A stretch of DNA of 64,000 nt. It comes from Candidatus Cetobacterium colombiensis (GTDB lineage: Bacteria > Fusobacteriota > Fusobacteriia > Fusobacteriales > Fusobacteriaceae). Below the pieces are notes generated by a model. It did not search any database. It was not told the DNA's origin and saw only the letters and a program-made list of their open reading frames with translations. Each line of letters starts with the position of its first letter. Positions within the stretch are counted from its first letter, which is position 1. The stretch lies in NCBI RefSeq assembly GCF_033962415.1, contig NZ_JAVIKH010000002.1, positions 186,001-250,000 of the forward strand, read 5' to 3'. This document shows, one piece after another, positions 33,402 to 42,977 of the stretch. The position numbers and the translations under genes were made by a program.

Positions 33402-35686
33402 TGCTAAAAAAATTATTTACATTAACTTTTTTTATATTTTTAAGTATTTTTTCTAATCTTTTTTCCGATACTCCTGAAGATATTGAAATTGAAAAATTAA
33501 AACAACAAATAAAATTAATTCAATCAAAAATAAAAAAATTAGAAACTAAAAAAATAGAAAAATTTAAGGAAGAAGAAAAACAACCTAAAATAGGGTTAGT
33601 TTTAAGTGGTGGTGGAGCTAAGGGATTTGCCCACATTGGTGTTTTAAAAGTTTTAGAAGAAAATAATATTAAAGTAGATTTTATAACTGGTACAAGTATG
33701 GGGGCACTTATTGGAGCTCTTTATTCTGCAGGGTATACTCCAAACCAAATTGAACAATTAGTTTTAGATATTGATTGGCAAGAAACTTTTAATGATAGTC
33801 CAAATATTAGCGACATATCTATTGATCAAAAATCTATGATGAAAAATTATAATCTTTCATTAAAATATGATAATTCACTTAATTTTGCACTACCAAAAGG
33901 AATTAAAAATACTCAAAAAATATATTTAGCTTTGAAAAATTTACTTTGGAATGTTGAACAAACTAGAGATTTTAAAAAGCTGCCTATTCCACTTGAAATT
34001 ATTGCTACAGACTTAAATACAGGAAAAGCTAAAGCTTTTAATAATGGAGATTTAGCACAAGTTATAACAGCAAGTATTTCTATTCCAACTATTTTTGATC
34101 CTGTAAAAATTGGTGATAATTATTATGTAGATGGCCTTTTATCTAGAAATTTTCCAGTGGAAGACGCCTTTAATTTAGGGGCAGATATTGTTATTGGAGT
34201 CGATGTTGGAACTTCATTACAAAAAAAAGAGGATTATGATATTTTAGCTGTTGCCGATCAAATAGTTGCTATTCAAAGTACTAGTTCTACTAAAAAACAA
34301 AGAGATTTAGCTACTATTCTTATTGATCCCGATATTTCTGATTTTAAAACTACTGATTTTAATAATTTTAAAGAAATTGAGGTTTTAGGCGAAGTGGCAG
34401 CTAGAAAGCAATTAGATAAAATCCTATCTTTTGGTCCTAAACCAAATAAAAGAAAATCATCATTGCAGTCTAAAAAGAATTTCACCCTAGAAAATTTAGA
34501 AATTATAACAGAATCAAATAATAACAATCATAAAGAAATTGTCCAATCTCTTTTTAAAGATTCTATTGGAAGCAATTTAAATCCCGATAATTTACAAGAT
34601 CTTATGTTAAAAACATATAGCTTAAATTTTGTTAATAAAATTTATTATTCATTTAAAGATAATACACTAAAATTACAAATAGAAGAAAATCCAACTAATA
34701 TTGTGGGAATTGGTGTTGATTATCAAACTGATTATGGAACAACATTCTCTGTTGGAACAGATATAAGCTCTTTTGGAAAATTTGGTAGTTTATCTACTAT
34801 AGAAGCGACATTTGGAGATTATTTAGGACTTGATTTGAAAAATTTCTCTTATTACGGTGTTTCTAATAAAGTTGGAATTTTGACTAGTATCAATTATGAA
34901 GAAAATCCATTTTTCATATACCATAAAAAGAAAAAAATCGGTAGTTATAAAAGTAGAGTTACTAAATTAGAAGGTGCTTTTGTCACTCAGTATTCTAACT
35001 TATTTCTATTTTCTTATGGAGCTTCACTAAATTATGCTAGTTTAAATCCTGAAATTAAAAATATTTTTGATTCGTCTATTCGATATTCTAAAAGTTATGG
35101 TGATGTGTTTTTTAATATTAACTGGGATAAAACAAATTCTTTCTCCTTTCCTACAAAAGGGTTTAAAGGAGAAATTTCTCAAAGATGGGGAGGAAATTTA
35201 GGGAAAGATAACTTAAACTTTTTGTTATCAAACTATATATCTTCTAATTATCTTCCTATAACAGATACAACGAGTTTAACGGCTAAATTCTTTGGTGGAA
35301 ATATAACTGGAGATGATATTCTACCTGATAAATATATTAAATTAGGTGGTTTATCTGATGATCTTTCTTATAATACATTTGCCTTTAGCGGTTATTATTT
35401 CCAAGAGAAATATCTTTCTTCTCTTTTTGGAATTAGTTTAGGAGCTCAACATAAAATTTTAGAAAATTTATATATCAGTGCTAATTGGGATTTTGCAACT
35501 TATAAATTTGCTAACGAAAATTTTAATGACGATTTAAACTCTATTCTTTGGAAAGATTATTCTCAAGGAGCGGGAGTTACTCTAAGTTATTTAAGTTTAG
35601 TTGGTCCCATAAAATTCAATATTTCTAAAGCTCAAGAATCACATAATATACTATTTCAACTTAGTTTTGGATATAAATTTGATTAA
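33401..35686 (+). CDS. fplA: FplA-like type Vd autosecreted phospholipase (patatin + POTRA + beta-barrel)
   Basis: About 761 residues from the ATG at 33401, behind AAGGAGG and overlapping the aroA stop. A signal peptide (about 1-22) and a charged coiled linker precede a patatin domain: glycine-rich oxyanion loop LSGGGAKGFAHIG (about 70-80), nucleophile GTSMG (Ser99) and DG dyad (YVDGLL, Asp244). Residues from about 360 hold a POTRA-like segment (NLEIITESNNN). The last 330 residues form an Omp85-type outer-membrane barrel rich in alternating aromatics, ending in LSFGYKFD. This is the architecture of Fusobacterium nucleatum FplA, a class A1 phospholipase. Function by homology: surface phospholipase acting on host or self lipids. 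Confidence 0.92.
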   Translation: MLKKLFTLTFFIFLSIFSNLFSDTPEDIEIEKLKQQIKLIQSKIKKLETKKIEKFKEEEKQPKIGLVLSGGGAKGFAHIGVLKVLEENNIKVDFITGTSMGALIGALYSAGYTPNQIEQLVLDIDWQETFNDSPNISDISIDQKSMMKNYNLSLKYDNSLNFALPKGIKNTQKIYLALKNLLWNVEQTRDFKKLPIPLEIIATDLNTGKAKAFNNGDLAQVITASISIPTIFDPVKIGDNYYVDGLLSRNFPVEDAFNLGADIVIGVDVGTSLQKKEDYDILAVADQIVAIQSTSSTKKQRDLATILIDPDISDFKTTDFNNFKEIEVLGEVAARKQLDKILSFGPKPNKRKSSLQSKKNFTLENLEIITESNNNNHKEIVQSLFKDSIGSNLNPDNLQDLMLKTYSLNFVNKIYYSFKDNTLKLQIEENPTNIVGIGVDYQTDYGTTFSVGTDISSFGKFGSLSTIEATFGDYLGLDLKNFSYYGVSNKVGILTSINYEENPFFIYHKKKKIGSYKSRVTKLEGAFVTQYSNLFLFSYGASLNYASLNPEIKNIFDSSIRYSKSYGDVFFNINWDKTNSFSFPTKGFKGEISQRWGGNLGKDNLNFLLSNYISSNYLPITDTTSLTAKFFGGNITGDDILPDKYIKLGGLSDDLSYNTFAFSGYYFQEKYLSSLFGISLGAQHKILENLYISANWDFATYKFANENFNDDLNSILWKDYSQGAGVTLSYLSLVGPIKFNISKAQESHNILFQLSFGYKFD

Positions 35687-35687
35687 A

Positions 35688-35718
35688 AAAAACACCCTAT
35701 ATTATCAGGGTGTTTTTT
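35688..35718. terminator. Terminator between the fplA-like gene and the yjjW-like gene
   Basis: Arms AAAAACACCCT (35688-35698) and AGGGTGTTTTT (35707-35717) with an 8-base loop. A-runs and T-runs on both sides make it bidirectional for the converging genes. Confidence 0.88.
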
Positions 35719-36545
35719 ACTCCATTTTCTTTTGCAATCTCTTCTAATTCTTTTAACTCTTGATCTGTTGGAGAAAATAAATTACTTTTCATATTTTCTC
35801 TAACTCCATAGTTTCTATATTTTATTATCTTATATCTAGTCTCTTTTTCTGATATTATTCTAGAAACATGTTCTACTGTTAATCTATTATTTATTCTTTC
35901 TGAAACTATTACACTTCTAACTTCAAATAATTTATTTATATCTCTTAAAAAATATAAATTTTCAATGACAGTATCTACATCTTTTCCAGTTATATTTAAA
36001 TGTTCAACTTTATCCCAAGCTTTTATATCTAACATAAAGAAGTCTGTATTTTCTACTAACTTTTTATATTTTTCATCTTTTAAATTTACTCCACCATTGG
36101 TATCTACAAAACAAGTTAACTTTGGCCATTTTTTCTTTACTTGAATAAATAACTCTGCAATAAAATCAGCCTGTAAAGTGCTCTCTCCACCACTAACAGT
36201 AATGCCTTTTATAAAAGGTTTTACTTTCTCTATCTTTTCTAATAAGTCATCTATTGTATAGCTATAAATTTTAGGAGACGAATTGTGCGGACAAATTTTT
36301 GTACATTTATCACATTCACAACAAAGTTCTTCATTCCATTCAATCTTTTTTTCTTTTAAGTTTAAAGCTTTTGTAGGGCATCCTTCAATACACAATCCAC
36401 AGTTTTTACAAAGATTTATTGTCTCTGGATTATGACAATATTCACAATTAAAATTACATTTTTGAAAAAATATAGCCATTCTATTTCCGGGACCATCTAC
36501 ATTTGAAAATTTTATTATTTTATTAACTTTTCCTTTTAATGACAT
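35697..36545 (-). CDS. yjjW: YjjW-family glycyl-radical enzyme activase (radical SAM)
   Basis: About 282 residues from the ATG at 36545; a GTG at 36554 is the alternative. The radical SAM cluster is CNFNCEYC, the CX3CX2C spacing of glycyl-radical activases. Two ferredoxin-type [4Fe-4S] motifs follow (CKNCGLCIEGCP and CCECDKCTKICP), then the TVSGGEST SAM-binding region and DIKAWDK. It would abstract a hydrogen from the conserved glycine of the YjjI-like partner to form the stable radical, under anaerobic conditions. Its start follows directly on the yjjI stop, so the pair is co-translated, as in E. coli. Confidence 0.92.
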   Translation of the reverse strand: MSLKGKVNKIIKFSNVDGPGNRMAIFFQKCNFNCEYCHNPETINLCKNCGLCIEGCPTKALNLKEKKIEWNEELCCECDKCTKICPHNSSPKIYSYTIDDLLEKIEKVKPFIKGITVSGGESTLQADFIAELFIQVKKKWPKLTCFVDTNGGVNLKDEKYKKLVENTDFFMLDIKAWDKVEHLNITGKDVDTVIENLYFLRDINKLFEVRSVIVSERINNRLTVEHVSRIISEKETRYKIIKYRNYGVRENMKSNLFSPTDQELKELEEIAKENGVKNTLII

Positions 36546-36546
36546 A

Positions 36547-38034
36547 CTATTCACTTCTTAATTTTCTTCCTAAAGCTTTAGCATTATCTCTAGCACCTTT
36601 TCCAAGAATTGTAGTATCTCTTAAAACTTGTTCTCCCTTATCTAATTTTTCTATCTCTGATTTTTTTACAAGGTATCCTGTCACCCTAACAACATCACAT
36701 GTATCACTATATAAAGAGAAGAATCTTAAATTTGTTTCAAAAGCACCTTTTATAATATCTAAAATAGCTTCTGGATTAGATTTGTATGTTTCGTCAAATA
36801 CGAATATATCTCCAATTCCACTTGGACAATACTGATGGAATGGTGCTGATTTCATTATGTGCTCAAATATTTCTGGTTCTTCTCCAACTGGAATTCTACA
36901 TCCTGGACTTTCATTTCTATCTGTATCTATTCCTACTTGAGAGTGTAATAAGTGAGTATTCTCAAAGAATTCTCCAGCATATTGAGTTTTATGATTTGCT
37001 ATAATTTTATGCATTGTAGATACTATTTCTAGAGCTAACGCATTTGCGTCATCTGAATAACCAAATCTTTCTTTCTTTTCTGTAGCACCTAATAAATTAT
37101 TTACACACTCTGCTAGTCCTACAAAACCAAATAATCCTGTAAATTTTTCTTTTTCTAAAAGTCCTTCTTTTATTAAAAAACTACTTTCATAAAATCCACT
37201 TTCTTCTATAATAAATCTAGATCTTTCATCTATATAATCTAACATTTCTTTTGAAACTTCTGGTAAAACTCTTATTAAAAAATCTTCTTTTGATTGAGCT
37301 AATTTAGATAAAGCTCCCAATCTTACTCTAACTAATGTATTAGCTCCCCCTCCAACTTTTAAACCATTGTAGCAACTTACAATTCCATATTCACCTTTAA
37401 AATCATCTCTAAAAATTTTATCATTCGCAAAGCTTGGCTTAGCTGTTACTAAAGCTGTCTTTATAGCTTCAACTGATATTCTACCTGTTGTTTCTTCTGT
37501 ATATTTTATTGTTAAATTAGGTGTTGGTAACTCTAATTCTCTCATAGCTTTTAATATTAATAGTCCTGCCTTTGTTTCTTTTGGCCCTATATTAGCATGA
37601 CAGAAAGAATCTGTTATTGTTGAATCTATATGCTTTAAAAATAATTTTATTGCTAAGTATGCTTCGTCTTCATCTTTAATAAAAGGTTCTAATAAATAAT
37701 CAATATTTCCTAGATAAACAGGCATTGTTGTTATTGATGGAACATGTTTATAAAGAATTAATAAACCATGAACAGCTTCCCAAATATTTGTAGGTTTATC
37801 AATATTTAAAAACTTACTCCCTTGCTCCATAAATATATCGTAATCTGGAACAATATATCTTGGTCTATAAGGAGCATTCCCTTCAAATAAATCACAGATA
37901 ATTCCATCTTCTATATATTTTTTTAAGGCTTCACTTTTATTTAAAACTTCAATGCTTCCTTCTGCTAATCTAGCTAAAGCAACAACCTTTTGTTCAAAAG
38001 TTATTTTTTGACTCTTTATTGTTTCTAATATCAT
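36547..38034 (-). CDS. yjjI: YjjI-family glycyl radical enzyme
   Basis: A 495-residue member of the YjjI family, shorter than pyruvate formate-lyase. The glycyl-radical loop is RVTGYLV with Gly453 near the C-terminus, and the candidate thiyl cysteine is Cys221 in GIVSCYNGLKVGGGAN. Other marked blocks are SFCHANIGPKETKAGLL and FHQYCPSGIGDIFVF. No reaction is assigned to YjjI that I know of; E. coli yjjI is likewise uncharacterised and adjacent to yjjW. The promoter TTGACA-18-TATAAT at 38071-38100 and RBS GGGAG suggest normal housekeeping-type transcription. The enzyme should work only anoxically. Confidence 0.92.
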   Translation of the reverse strand: MILETIKSQKITFEQKVVALARLAEGSIEVLNKSEALKKYIEDGIICDLFEGNAPYRPRYIVPDYDIFMEQGSKFLNIDKPTNIWEAVHGLLILYKHVPSITTMPVYLGNIDYLLEPFIKDEDEAYLAIKLFLKHIDSTITDSFCHANIGPKETKAGLLILKAMRELELPTPNLTIKYTEETTGRISVEAIKTALVTAKPSFANDKIFRDDFKGEYGIVSCYNGLKVGGGANTLVRVRLGALSKLAQSKEDFLIRVLPEVSKEMLDYIDERSRFIIEESGFYESSFLIKEGLLEKEKFTGLFGFVGLAECVNNLLGATEKKERFGYSDDANALALEIVSTMHKIIANHKTQYAGEFFENTHLLHSQVGIDTDRNESPGCRIPVGEEPEIFEHIMKSAPFHQYCPSGIGDIFVFDETYKSNPEAILDIIKGAFETNLRFFSLYSDTCDVVRVTGYLVKKSEIEKLDKGEQVLRDTTILGKGARDNAKALGRKLRSE

Positions 38035-38070
38035 TACTTTCTCCCTTTAATTAAAATATAAATTTCACAT

Positions 38071-38100
38071 ATTATATTCAATTTCTACCACTTCTGTCAA
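38071..38100 (-). promoter_or_regulatory. Promoter of the yjjI-yjjW operon
   Basis: Minus strand: TTGACA (38095-38100), 18-base spacer, TATAAT (38071-38076). The -35 overlaps the last codons of the upstream sigma-factor gene. Confidence 0.82.
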
Positions 38101-38690
38101 CTTTTATTATATTTTTTTAAAAAAATAATTACCTTCTTTTTTATTCTTTGAATTGAATTATCAATCGCTTTAGGTTCCTTTTCTAATTTTTCAGCTATCT
38201 CTAAATATCCATACCCTTTTACCATAAAATGAAAAACATCTTTTTCCAACTCACTTAGATTCTTTTTTAAAAAACTTTTCAACAATTTCATAAGCTCTTT
38301 TCCTATTACAATCTGTTCTGGTGTATAATATTTTAGGGAAGGTCTACTGTACCTTATTAACTCCTCTAATTCAGAATATCCATCTCCTTGCATTGCAGCA
38401 TTTAAGTTTTTATTCTTTTCTGAATTATAATTTTTTACCGCCGTTATTATTTGACGTTTTATACAAAGTGAAGCAAAAGTGCTAAAACAAGCACTTCTAT
38501 TTTCATCAAAAGATCTTATTGCTTTCATTAAACCAATCATTCCCTCTTGAACTAAATCTTCTTTCTCAGCTCCTTTTAAAAACAAAGTTTTATTTCTAAT
38601 GTATATAAGATTTTTATACTCTAAAACTATTTTTTCAATAGATTCTATATCTCCTTGTTTAGCTAATAAAATATCCTCTCTGTTAACCAT
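38097..38690 (-). CDS. SigH-like alternative sigma-70-family factor
   Basis: A 197-residue sigma factor. Region 2 is clear: VLEYKNLIYIRNKTLFLKGA, then EDLVQEGMIGLMKAIRSFDE (2.1-2.2) and CFSTFASLCIKRQIITAVKN (2.3-2.4). A linker follows. Region 4 with its helix-turn-helix lies at the C-terminus (LSELEKDVFHFMVKGYGYLEIAEKLEKEPKAI). The size and the VQEGMIGLMKAIR/FSTFASLCI pattern resemble the SigH group of Firmicutes. Fusobacteria are not known to sporulate, so the regulon is unknown; competence or stationary-phase genes are guesses. It stands as a single gene divergent from fhs. Confidence 0.85.
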   Translation of the reverse strand: MVNREDILLAKQGDIESIEKIVLEYKNLIYIRNKTLFLKGAEKEDLVQEGMIGLMKAIRSFDENRSACFSTFASLCIKRQIITAVKNYNSEKNKNLNAAMQGDGYSELEELIRYSRPSLKYYTPEQIVIGKELMKLLKSFLKKNLSELEKDVFHFMVKGYGYLEIAEKLEKEPKAIDNSIQRIKKKVIIFLKKYNKS

Positions 38691-38909
38691 AGTACCCCCT
38701 TTGGCCTAAAAATTAAAGAAACTTCGTTATTAATTACACATGATTTTCATCTACTTCTTCTTATCTTATATACCCTTTTTATTAAAAAAAATCAATTTTT
38801 TATTTTAATGATTTATAAAACTTTATTTTTTTATCAATTTAAGGTACAATTATATCAACAGAGCTAACTTTCAAAAGCTTTGGAACACTATTTATTTTAG
38901 GAGGGTTTT

Positions 38910-40574
38910 ATGAAAACGGATATACAAATTGCACAAGAAGCTAATTTACTTAAAATTTCTGAAATAGCTTCTAAGCTAGGAATTACTGAAGATTATTACG
39001 ATACTTATGGAAAGTATAAAGCTAAGATTAACCTTTCTTTATTAGATAAGCTTTCTGATAAAAAAGATGGAAAATTAGTTCTTGTTACCGCTATTACACC
39101 TACGCCTGCTGGTGAAGGAAAATCAACAGTAACTGTTGGTTTAACACAGGCTTTGAATAAAATTGGAGTTTCTTCTGTTGCCGCACTTAGAGAACCATCA
39201 TTAGGACCTGTTTTTGGTATGAAAGGTGGAGCTACTGGTGGAGGATATTCACAAGTTATTCCAATGGAAGATATCAATTTACACTTTACAGGTGATTTTC
39301 ACGCTATTGGTGTAGCTCACAACCTTGTGTCTGCATGTATTGATAATCATATTACTCAAGGAAATTCTTTAGGAATTGATAATACTAAAATTACTTGGAA
39401 AAGAGTAGTTGATATGAATGATAGAAATCTTAGAAATATCGTAGTAGGTCTTGGTGGAAAAATAAATGGATATCCTAGACAAGATTCTTTCCAAATCACT
39501 GTTGCTTCAGAAATTATGGCAACTCTTTGCCTTTCAAACTCTTTAAAAGAATTAAAAGAGAATATAGGTAAAATTGTTTTTGGATATGATTACAACGACA
39601 AACCTCTAACAATAAATAATTTAAAAATATCTGGTGCTGTTACAGCTCTTTTAAAAGAAGCTATCAAACCAAACCTAGTACAAACTCTAGAGAATACTCC
39701 AGTTATAATTCATGGTGGTCCTTTTGCCAATATTGCTCATGGATGTAACTCTATTCTTGCTACTAAATTAGCCTTAAAACTTTCTGACGTTGCTATTACT
39801 GAAGCTGGATTTGCTGCAGATTTAGGAGCTGAGAAATTCTTAGATATTAAATGTAGAAAGGGGGAGTTAAATCCAAACTGTGTTGTTATTGTAGCTACAG
39901 TTAGAGCTCTTAAGCATCATGGCGGAGCTAAAAATCTTACTGAAGAAAATTTAGACGCTTTAAAATTAGGATTAGCCAACTTAGATAAACACATTGAGAA
40001 TATGAAAAAGTTTAATTTACCAGTTGTTGTTGCAATAAATAAATTTATAACTGATACTGACAATGAAATTAGCTTAATTAAATCTCACTGTGAAAGTTTA
40101 GATGCTCCTGTCGCTCTTTGTGAAGTTTGGGCTAAAGGTGGAGAAGGTGGAGAAGAACTTGCTAAATTAGTTCTAGAAAAATTAGAGCAAAACAACTCTG
40201 AATATAAACCACTTTATGATTTAGATCTATCAATTAAAGATAAAATTTCTAAAATATGTACTGAGATTTATGGTGCTGACGGAGTTACTTTCTCTGGGGC
40301 TGCCAATAAAACAATAAAACAACTTGAAGACCTTGGTTATGGTTCTCTTCCAATTTGTATGTCAAAAACTCAAAAATCAATTTCTGACAAAGCTAACTTA
40401 CTTGGAAGACCATCTAATTTCACTGTTGAAATTGATACAATTAAACTTGCTGCCGGAGCTGGATTTATAATTGCTATGGCTGGTGGAATTATTGATATGC
40501 CAGGACTTCCTAAAGTTCCAGCTGCTGAACTTATTGATATTGATGAAAATGGAGTTATAACAGGATTATTTTAA
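38910..40574 (+). CDS. fhs: Formate-tetrahydrofolate ligase
   Basis: A 554-residue enzyme that makes 10-formyl-tetrahydrofolate from formate, THF and ATP. Nucleotide-binding segment [20 protein letters not shown], then the strongly conserved [55 protein letters not shown] and the C-terminal [14 protein letters not shown]. Near full family length. It links formate to one-carbon metabolism, useful in an anaerobe. It has RBS AGGAGG and its own strong terminator. Nothing riboswitch-like was seen in the upstream gap. Confidence 0.96.
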   Translation: MKTDIQIAQEANLLKISEIASKLGITEDYYDTYGKYKAKINLSLLDKLSDKKDGKLVLVTAITPTPAGEGKSTVTVGLTQALNKIGVSSVAALREPSLGPVFGMKGGATGGGYSQVIPMEDINLHFTGDFHAIGVAHNLVSACIDNHITQGNSLGIDNTKITWKRVVDMNDRNLRNIVVGLGGKINGYPRQDSFQITVASEIMATLCLSNSLKELKENIGKIVFGYDYNDKPLTINNLKISGAVTALLKEAIKPNLVQTLENTPVIIHGGPFANIAHGCNSILATKLALKLSDVAITEAGFAADLGAEKFLDIKCRKGELNPNCVVIVATVRALKHHGGAKNLTEENLDALKLGLANLDKHIENMKKFNLPVVVAINKFITDTDNEISLIKSHCESLDAPVALCEVWAKGGEGGEELAKLVLEKLEQNNSEYKPLYDLDLSIKDKISKICTEIYGADGVTFSGAANKTIKQLEDLGYGSLPICMSKTQKSISDKANLLGRPSNFTVEIDTIKLAAGAGFIIAMAGGIIDMPGLPKVPAAELIDIDENGVITGLF

Positions 40575-40584
40575 TAATATATTG

Positions 40585-40614
40585 CCCTTACTTAAATTTA
40601 AGTAAGGGTTTTTT
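40585..40614 (+). terminator. Terminator after fhs
   Basis: A perfect 24-base palindrome with core CCCTTACTTAAA (40585-40596) and its complement (40597-40608), followed by TTTTTTATTTT. Confidence 0.9.
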
Positions 40615-40676
40615 ATTTTCGTAAAATGTAGTATAATATATCATATTATAAAATTTTACTAGATGTGAGGGATAAT

Positions 40677-41660
40677 ATGAAAATTGGTAAACTTACTATT
40701 TCAGATTTAAATAATTTAATTTTTAATAATATTAAAAATAATGATAATAAGGTACTTTCCTCTGGAGAAATTGGAAGTGATTGTGCTGCAATTGAAGTTG
40801 GAGAAAATGTTGTTTATCTATCTACAGATCCAATCACTGGTACTAATAGTGGTTTAGGAAAATTAGCTATCAATATTAACTGTAACGATATTGCTACTGA
40901 AGGTATTCCACCTGTTGGAATCATGCTAACTATTTTAGCACCACCTCATACTGAGAAAGATGAAATAGCTAAAATTATGAAAGAGGCCCAAGAAGAAGCT
41001 CAAAAACTTGGAGTTTCAATTATTGGTGGTCATACAGAAATAACAACAGCTGTTAATAAAACCATTATCTCTGCTACATCTATTGGTATTGGAAAAAAAA
41101 GCGATTTTAAAAGAAAAGAAAATATAAAAGCTGGAGACAGGCTAGTTATTACAAAAGGAGTTGGAATAGAGGGGACTGGTATTATTGCTTTTGATAAAGA
41201 ATCAGAACTTCAAGAAGTTTTTCCCACTTCTCTTATAGAAGAAGCTAAATCTCTTTTAGATTTAACAAGTGTAGTTAAAGATGGTGTTATTGCTAACAGC
41301 TTTTCAAAAGGTATGCACGACGTTACTGAAGGAGGTCTTTTAGGAGCTCTTTGGGAATCTAGTTGCTTTTACAATTTAGGTTTAGAAATTTTTTATGAAA
41401 AAATATTTATTCACCAATCTACAAAAGAAATCTGTAAATATTTTAAAATTAATCCTTTAAAGTTAATATCTAGTGGAACTATGCTTATTATTGTTGATGA
41501 AAACAAAGTAAACTTTCTACTTGAAAAATTAAAAGAAAATGGAATTAATGCTTTCAATATTGGAAAATTTACAGAATCAAATGAAAAAGTTCTTATAAAA
41601 AATGGAGAAAGATTAGAAATTGCTTCTCCCGAAAGTGATGAGTTATATAAAGTTATATAG
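40677..41660 (+). CDS. AIR-synthase-related (PurM/HypE-fold) protein
   Basis: About 327 residues from the ATG at 40677, chosen over the GTG at 40665 because the RBS TGAGGG falls between them. It belongs to the PurM/HypE/SelD/ThiL ATP-binding fold: GSDCAAIEVGENVVYLSTDPITG near the N-terminus, NCNDIATEGIPPVGIMLTIL, SIIGGHTEITTAV, and GMHDVTEGGLLGALWE in the second half. HypE's C-terminal cysteine motif is missing, and no hyp, pur or thi gene surrounds it, so I do not assign a pathway. It is first in a unit with rsmB and an O-methyltransferase, 15 bases upstream of rsmB. Confidence 0.85.
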   Translation: MKIGKLTISDLNNLIFNNIKNNDNKVLSSGEIGSDCAAIEVGENVVYLSTDPITGTNSGLGKLAININCNDIATEGIPPVGIMLTILAPPHTEKDEIAKIMKEAQEEAQKLGVSIIGGHTEITTAVNKTIISATSIGIGKKSDFKRKENIKAGDRLVITKGVGIEGTGIIAFDKESELQEVFPTSLIEEAKSLLDLTSVVKDGVIANSFSKGMHDVTEGGLLGALWESSCFYNLGLEIFYEKIFIHQSTKEICKYFKINPLKLISSGTMLIIVDENKVNFLLEKLKENGINAFNIGKFTESNEKVLIKNGERLEIASPESDELYKVI

Positions 41661-41675
41661 TTAGGAGAGATTATA

Positions 41676-42977
41676 TTGAATATAAAACAAAGAATTATTG
41701 GTTTATTAAGTGAGTTTGAAAAAGGAAAATACTCAAATATTTTATTAAATGAATACTTTTCAAAAAATAATTTAAGCAAAGGTGAGCGTGGGTTTATCAC
41801 TGAAGTTTTTTATGGAGTTATTAGAAATGATATCTATTTAAATTACCAACTTGAAAAAAGAACCAAATCTATCAAAAAATCTTGGATTAAAAATTTACTG
41901 AAAATTTCAATTTATCAAGCTACTTTTATGGATAGCGATGATAAAGGAATTGCTTGGGAAGCTACAGAATTGGCTAAGAAAAAATTCGGTGTTCCTGTTG
42001 GAAAATTCGTAAACGGTGTTATTAGAAGTTATTTAAGAGATAAAGATGAAGAAATAAACAATTTAAAATCAGAGGATAAATTAGATATTTTATACTCTTA
42101 CCCTAGATGGTTTTACGAAAAAATTAAAAAAGAATATCAAGAAAATACTGAAAGTGTAATGATTTCTCTAAAGAAAATACCTTATATGAGTATTAGAGTA
42201 AATACTTTAAAATATTCTGAAAAAGAATTTGAAGAACTTTTAAAATCATTAAAAATTGATATTATTAAAAAATTAGATACTATTTACTACATTGATTCTG
42301 GTGTTGTTTTACACACTGCAGAATTTAAAGAGGGTAAAATAATTGCACAAGATGGTTCTTCATACTTAGCTGCTAAAATTTTAAATCCTCTTCCTGATGA
42401 AAAAGTTGTTGACACTTGTAGTGCTCCTGGTAGTAAAACAGCTGTTTTAGCAGAACTTATGAATAACTCTGGAGAGATTTATGCTCTTGATATTCATCAG
42501 CATAAAATAAAAATAATTGAAGAGAATTTAAAAAAATTAGGAATTACTAATGTTAAACCTATTAAATTAGATGCTAGAAAATTAAAAGAACAAGGAGTTA
42601 AATTCGATAAAATACTTGTTGATGCTCCTTGCAGTGGTTATGGTGTTCTTAGAAAAAAACCTGAAGCATTATATAATAAAAATATGGTTAACGTTAAGGA
42701 ATTATCATCTCTTCAATATGAGATTTTAGAATCTGCTGCTGCTACTTTAAAAACTGGTGGAGAACTTGTTTATAGTACTTGTACTATTTTCTCTGAAGAA
42801 AACACAGACAATATAATCAAATTTTTAAATAATCATAAAAATTTCTCTGTTTTAAAATTTAATCTTCCTGAAAATGTAAATGGACATTTTGATTCTGTTG
42901 GAGGTTTTTTAATTGATTATACAGAAGAAATTTTAGATAATTTTTATATTATTAAGCTAAGAAAGGATTTTGAATAA
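41676..42977 (+). CDS. rsmB: 16S rRNA m5C967 methyltransferase RsmB
   Basis: A 433-residue protein with a TTG start placed by AGGAGAG 7 bases upstream. The N-terminal NusB-like RNA-binding domain (about 1-135) contains LSKGERGFITEVFYGVIRN and GVPVGKFVNGVIRSYLRD. The C-terminal Rossmann methyltransferase has VDTCSAPGSKTAVLAELM (SAM site), VDAPCSGYGVLRKKPE (motif IV with a catalytic-type Cys) and YSTCTIFSEENTDNI (motif VI Cys). This pair of cysteines defines RNA m5C methyltransferases. The stop overlaps the next gene's ATG by one base (TAATG). Confidence 0.93.
   Translation: MNIKQRIIGLLSEFEKGKYSNILLNEYFSKNNLSKGERGFITEVFYGVIRNDIYLNYQLEKRTKSIKKSWIKNLLKISIYQATFMDSDDKGIAWEATELAKKKFGVPVGKFVNGVIRSYLRDKDEEINNLKSEDKLDILYSYPRWFYEKIKKEYQENTESVMISLKKIPYMSIRVNTLKYSEKEFEELLKSLKIDIIKKLDTIYYIDSGVVLHTAEFKEGKIIAQDGSSYLAAKILNPLPDEKVVDTCSAPGSKTAVLAELMNNSGEIYALDIHQHKIKIIEENLKKLGITNVKPIKLDARKLKEQGVKFDKILVDAPCSGYGVLRKKPEALYNKNMVNVKELSSLQYEILESAAATLKTGGELVYSTCTIFSEENTDNIIKFLNNHKNFSVLKFNLPENVNGHFDSVGGFLIDYTEEILDNFYIIKLRKDFE

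Noticed and set aside
38691-38909. Folate or other riboswitch upstream of fhs
   Set aside because: No THF or other known aptamer core is visible; the region is AT-rich with only a short pairing near 38870.
41411-41800. 129-residue minus-strand frame across the AIR-synthase/rsmB junction
   Set aside because: Antisense to two well-supported genes; composition is that of a reverse shadow.
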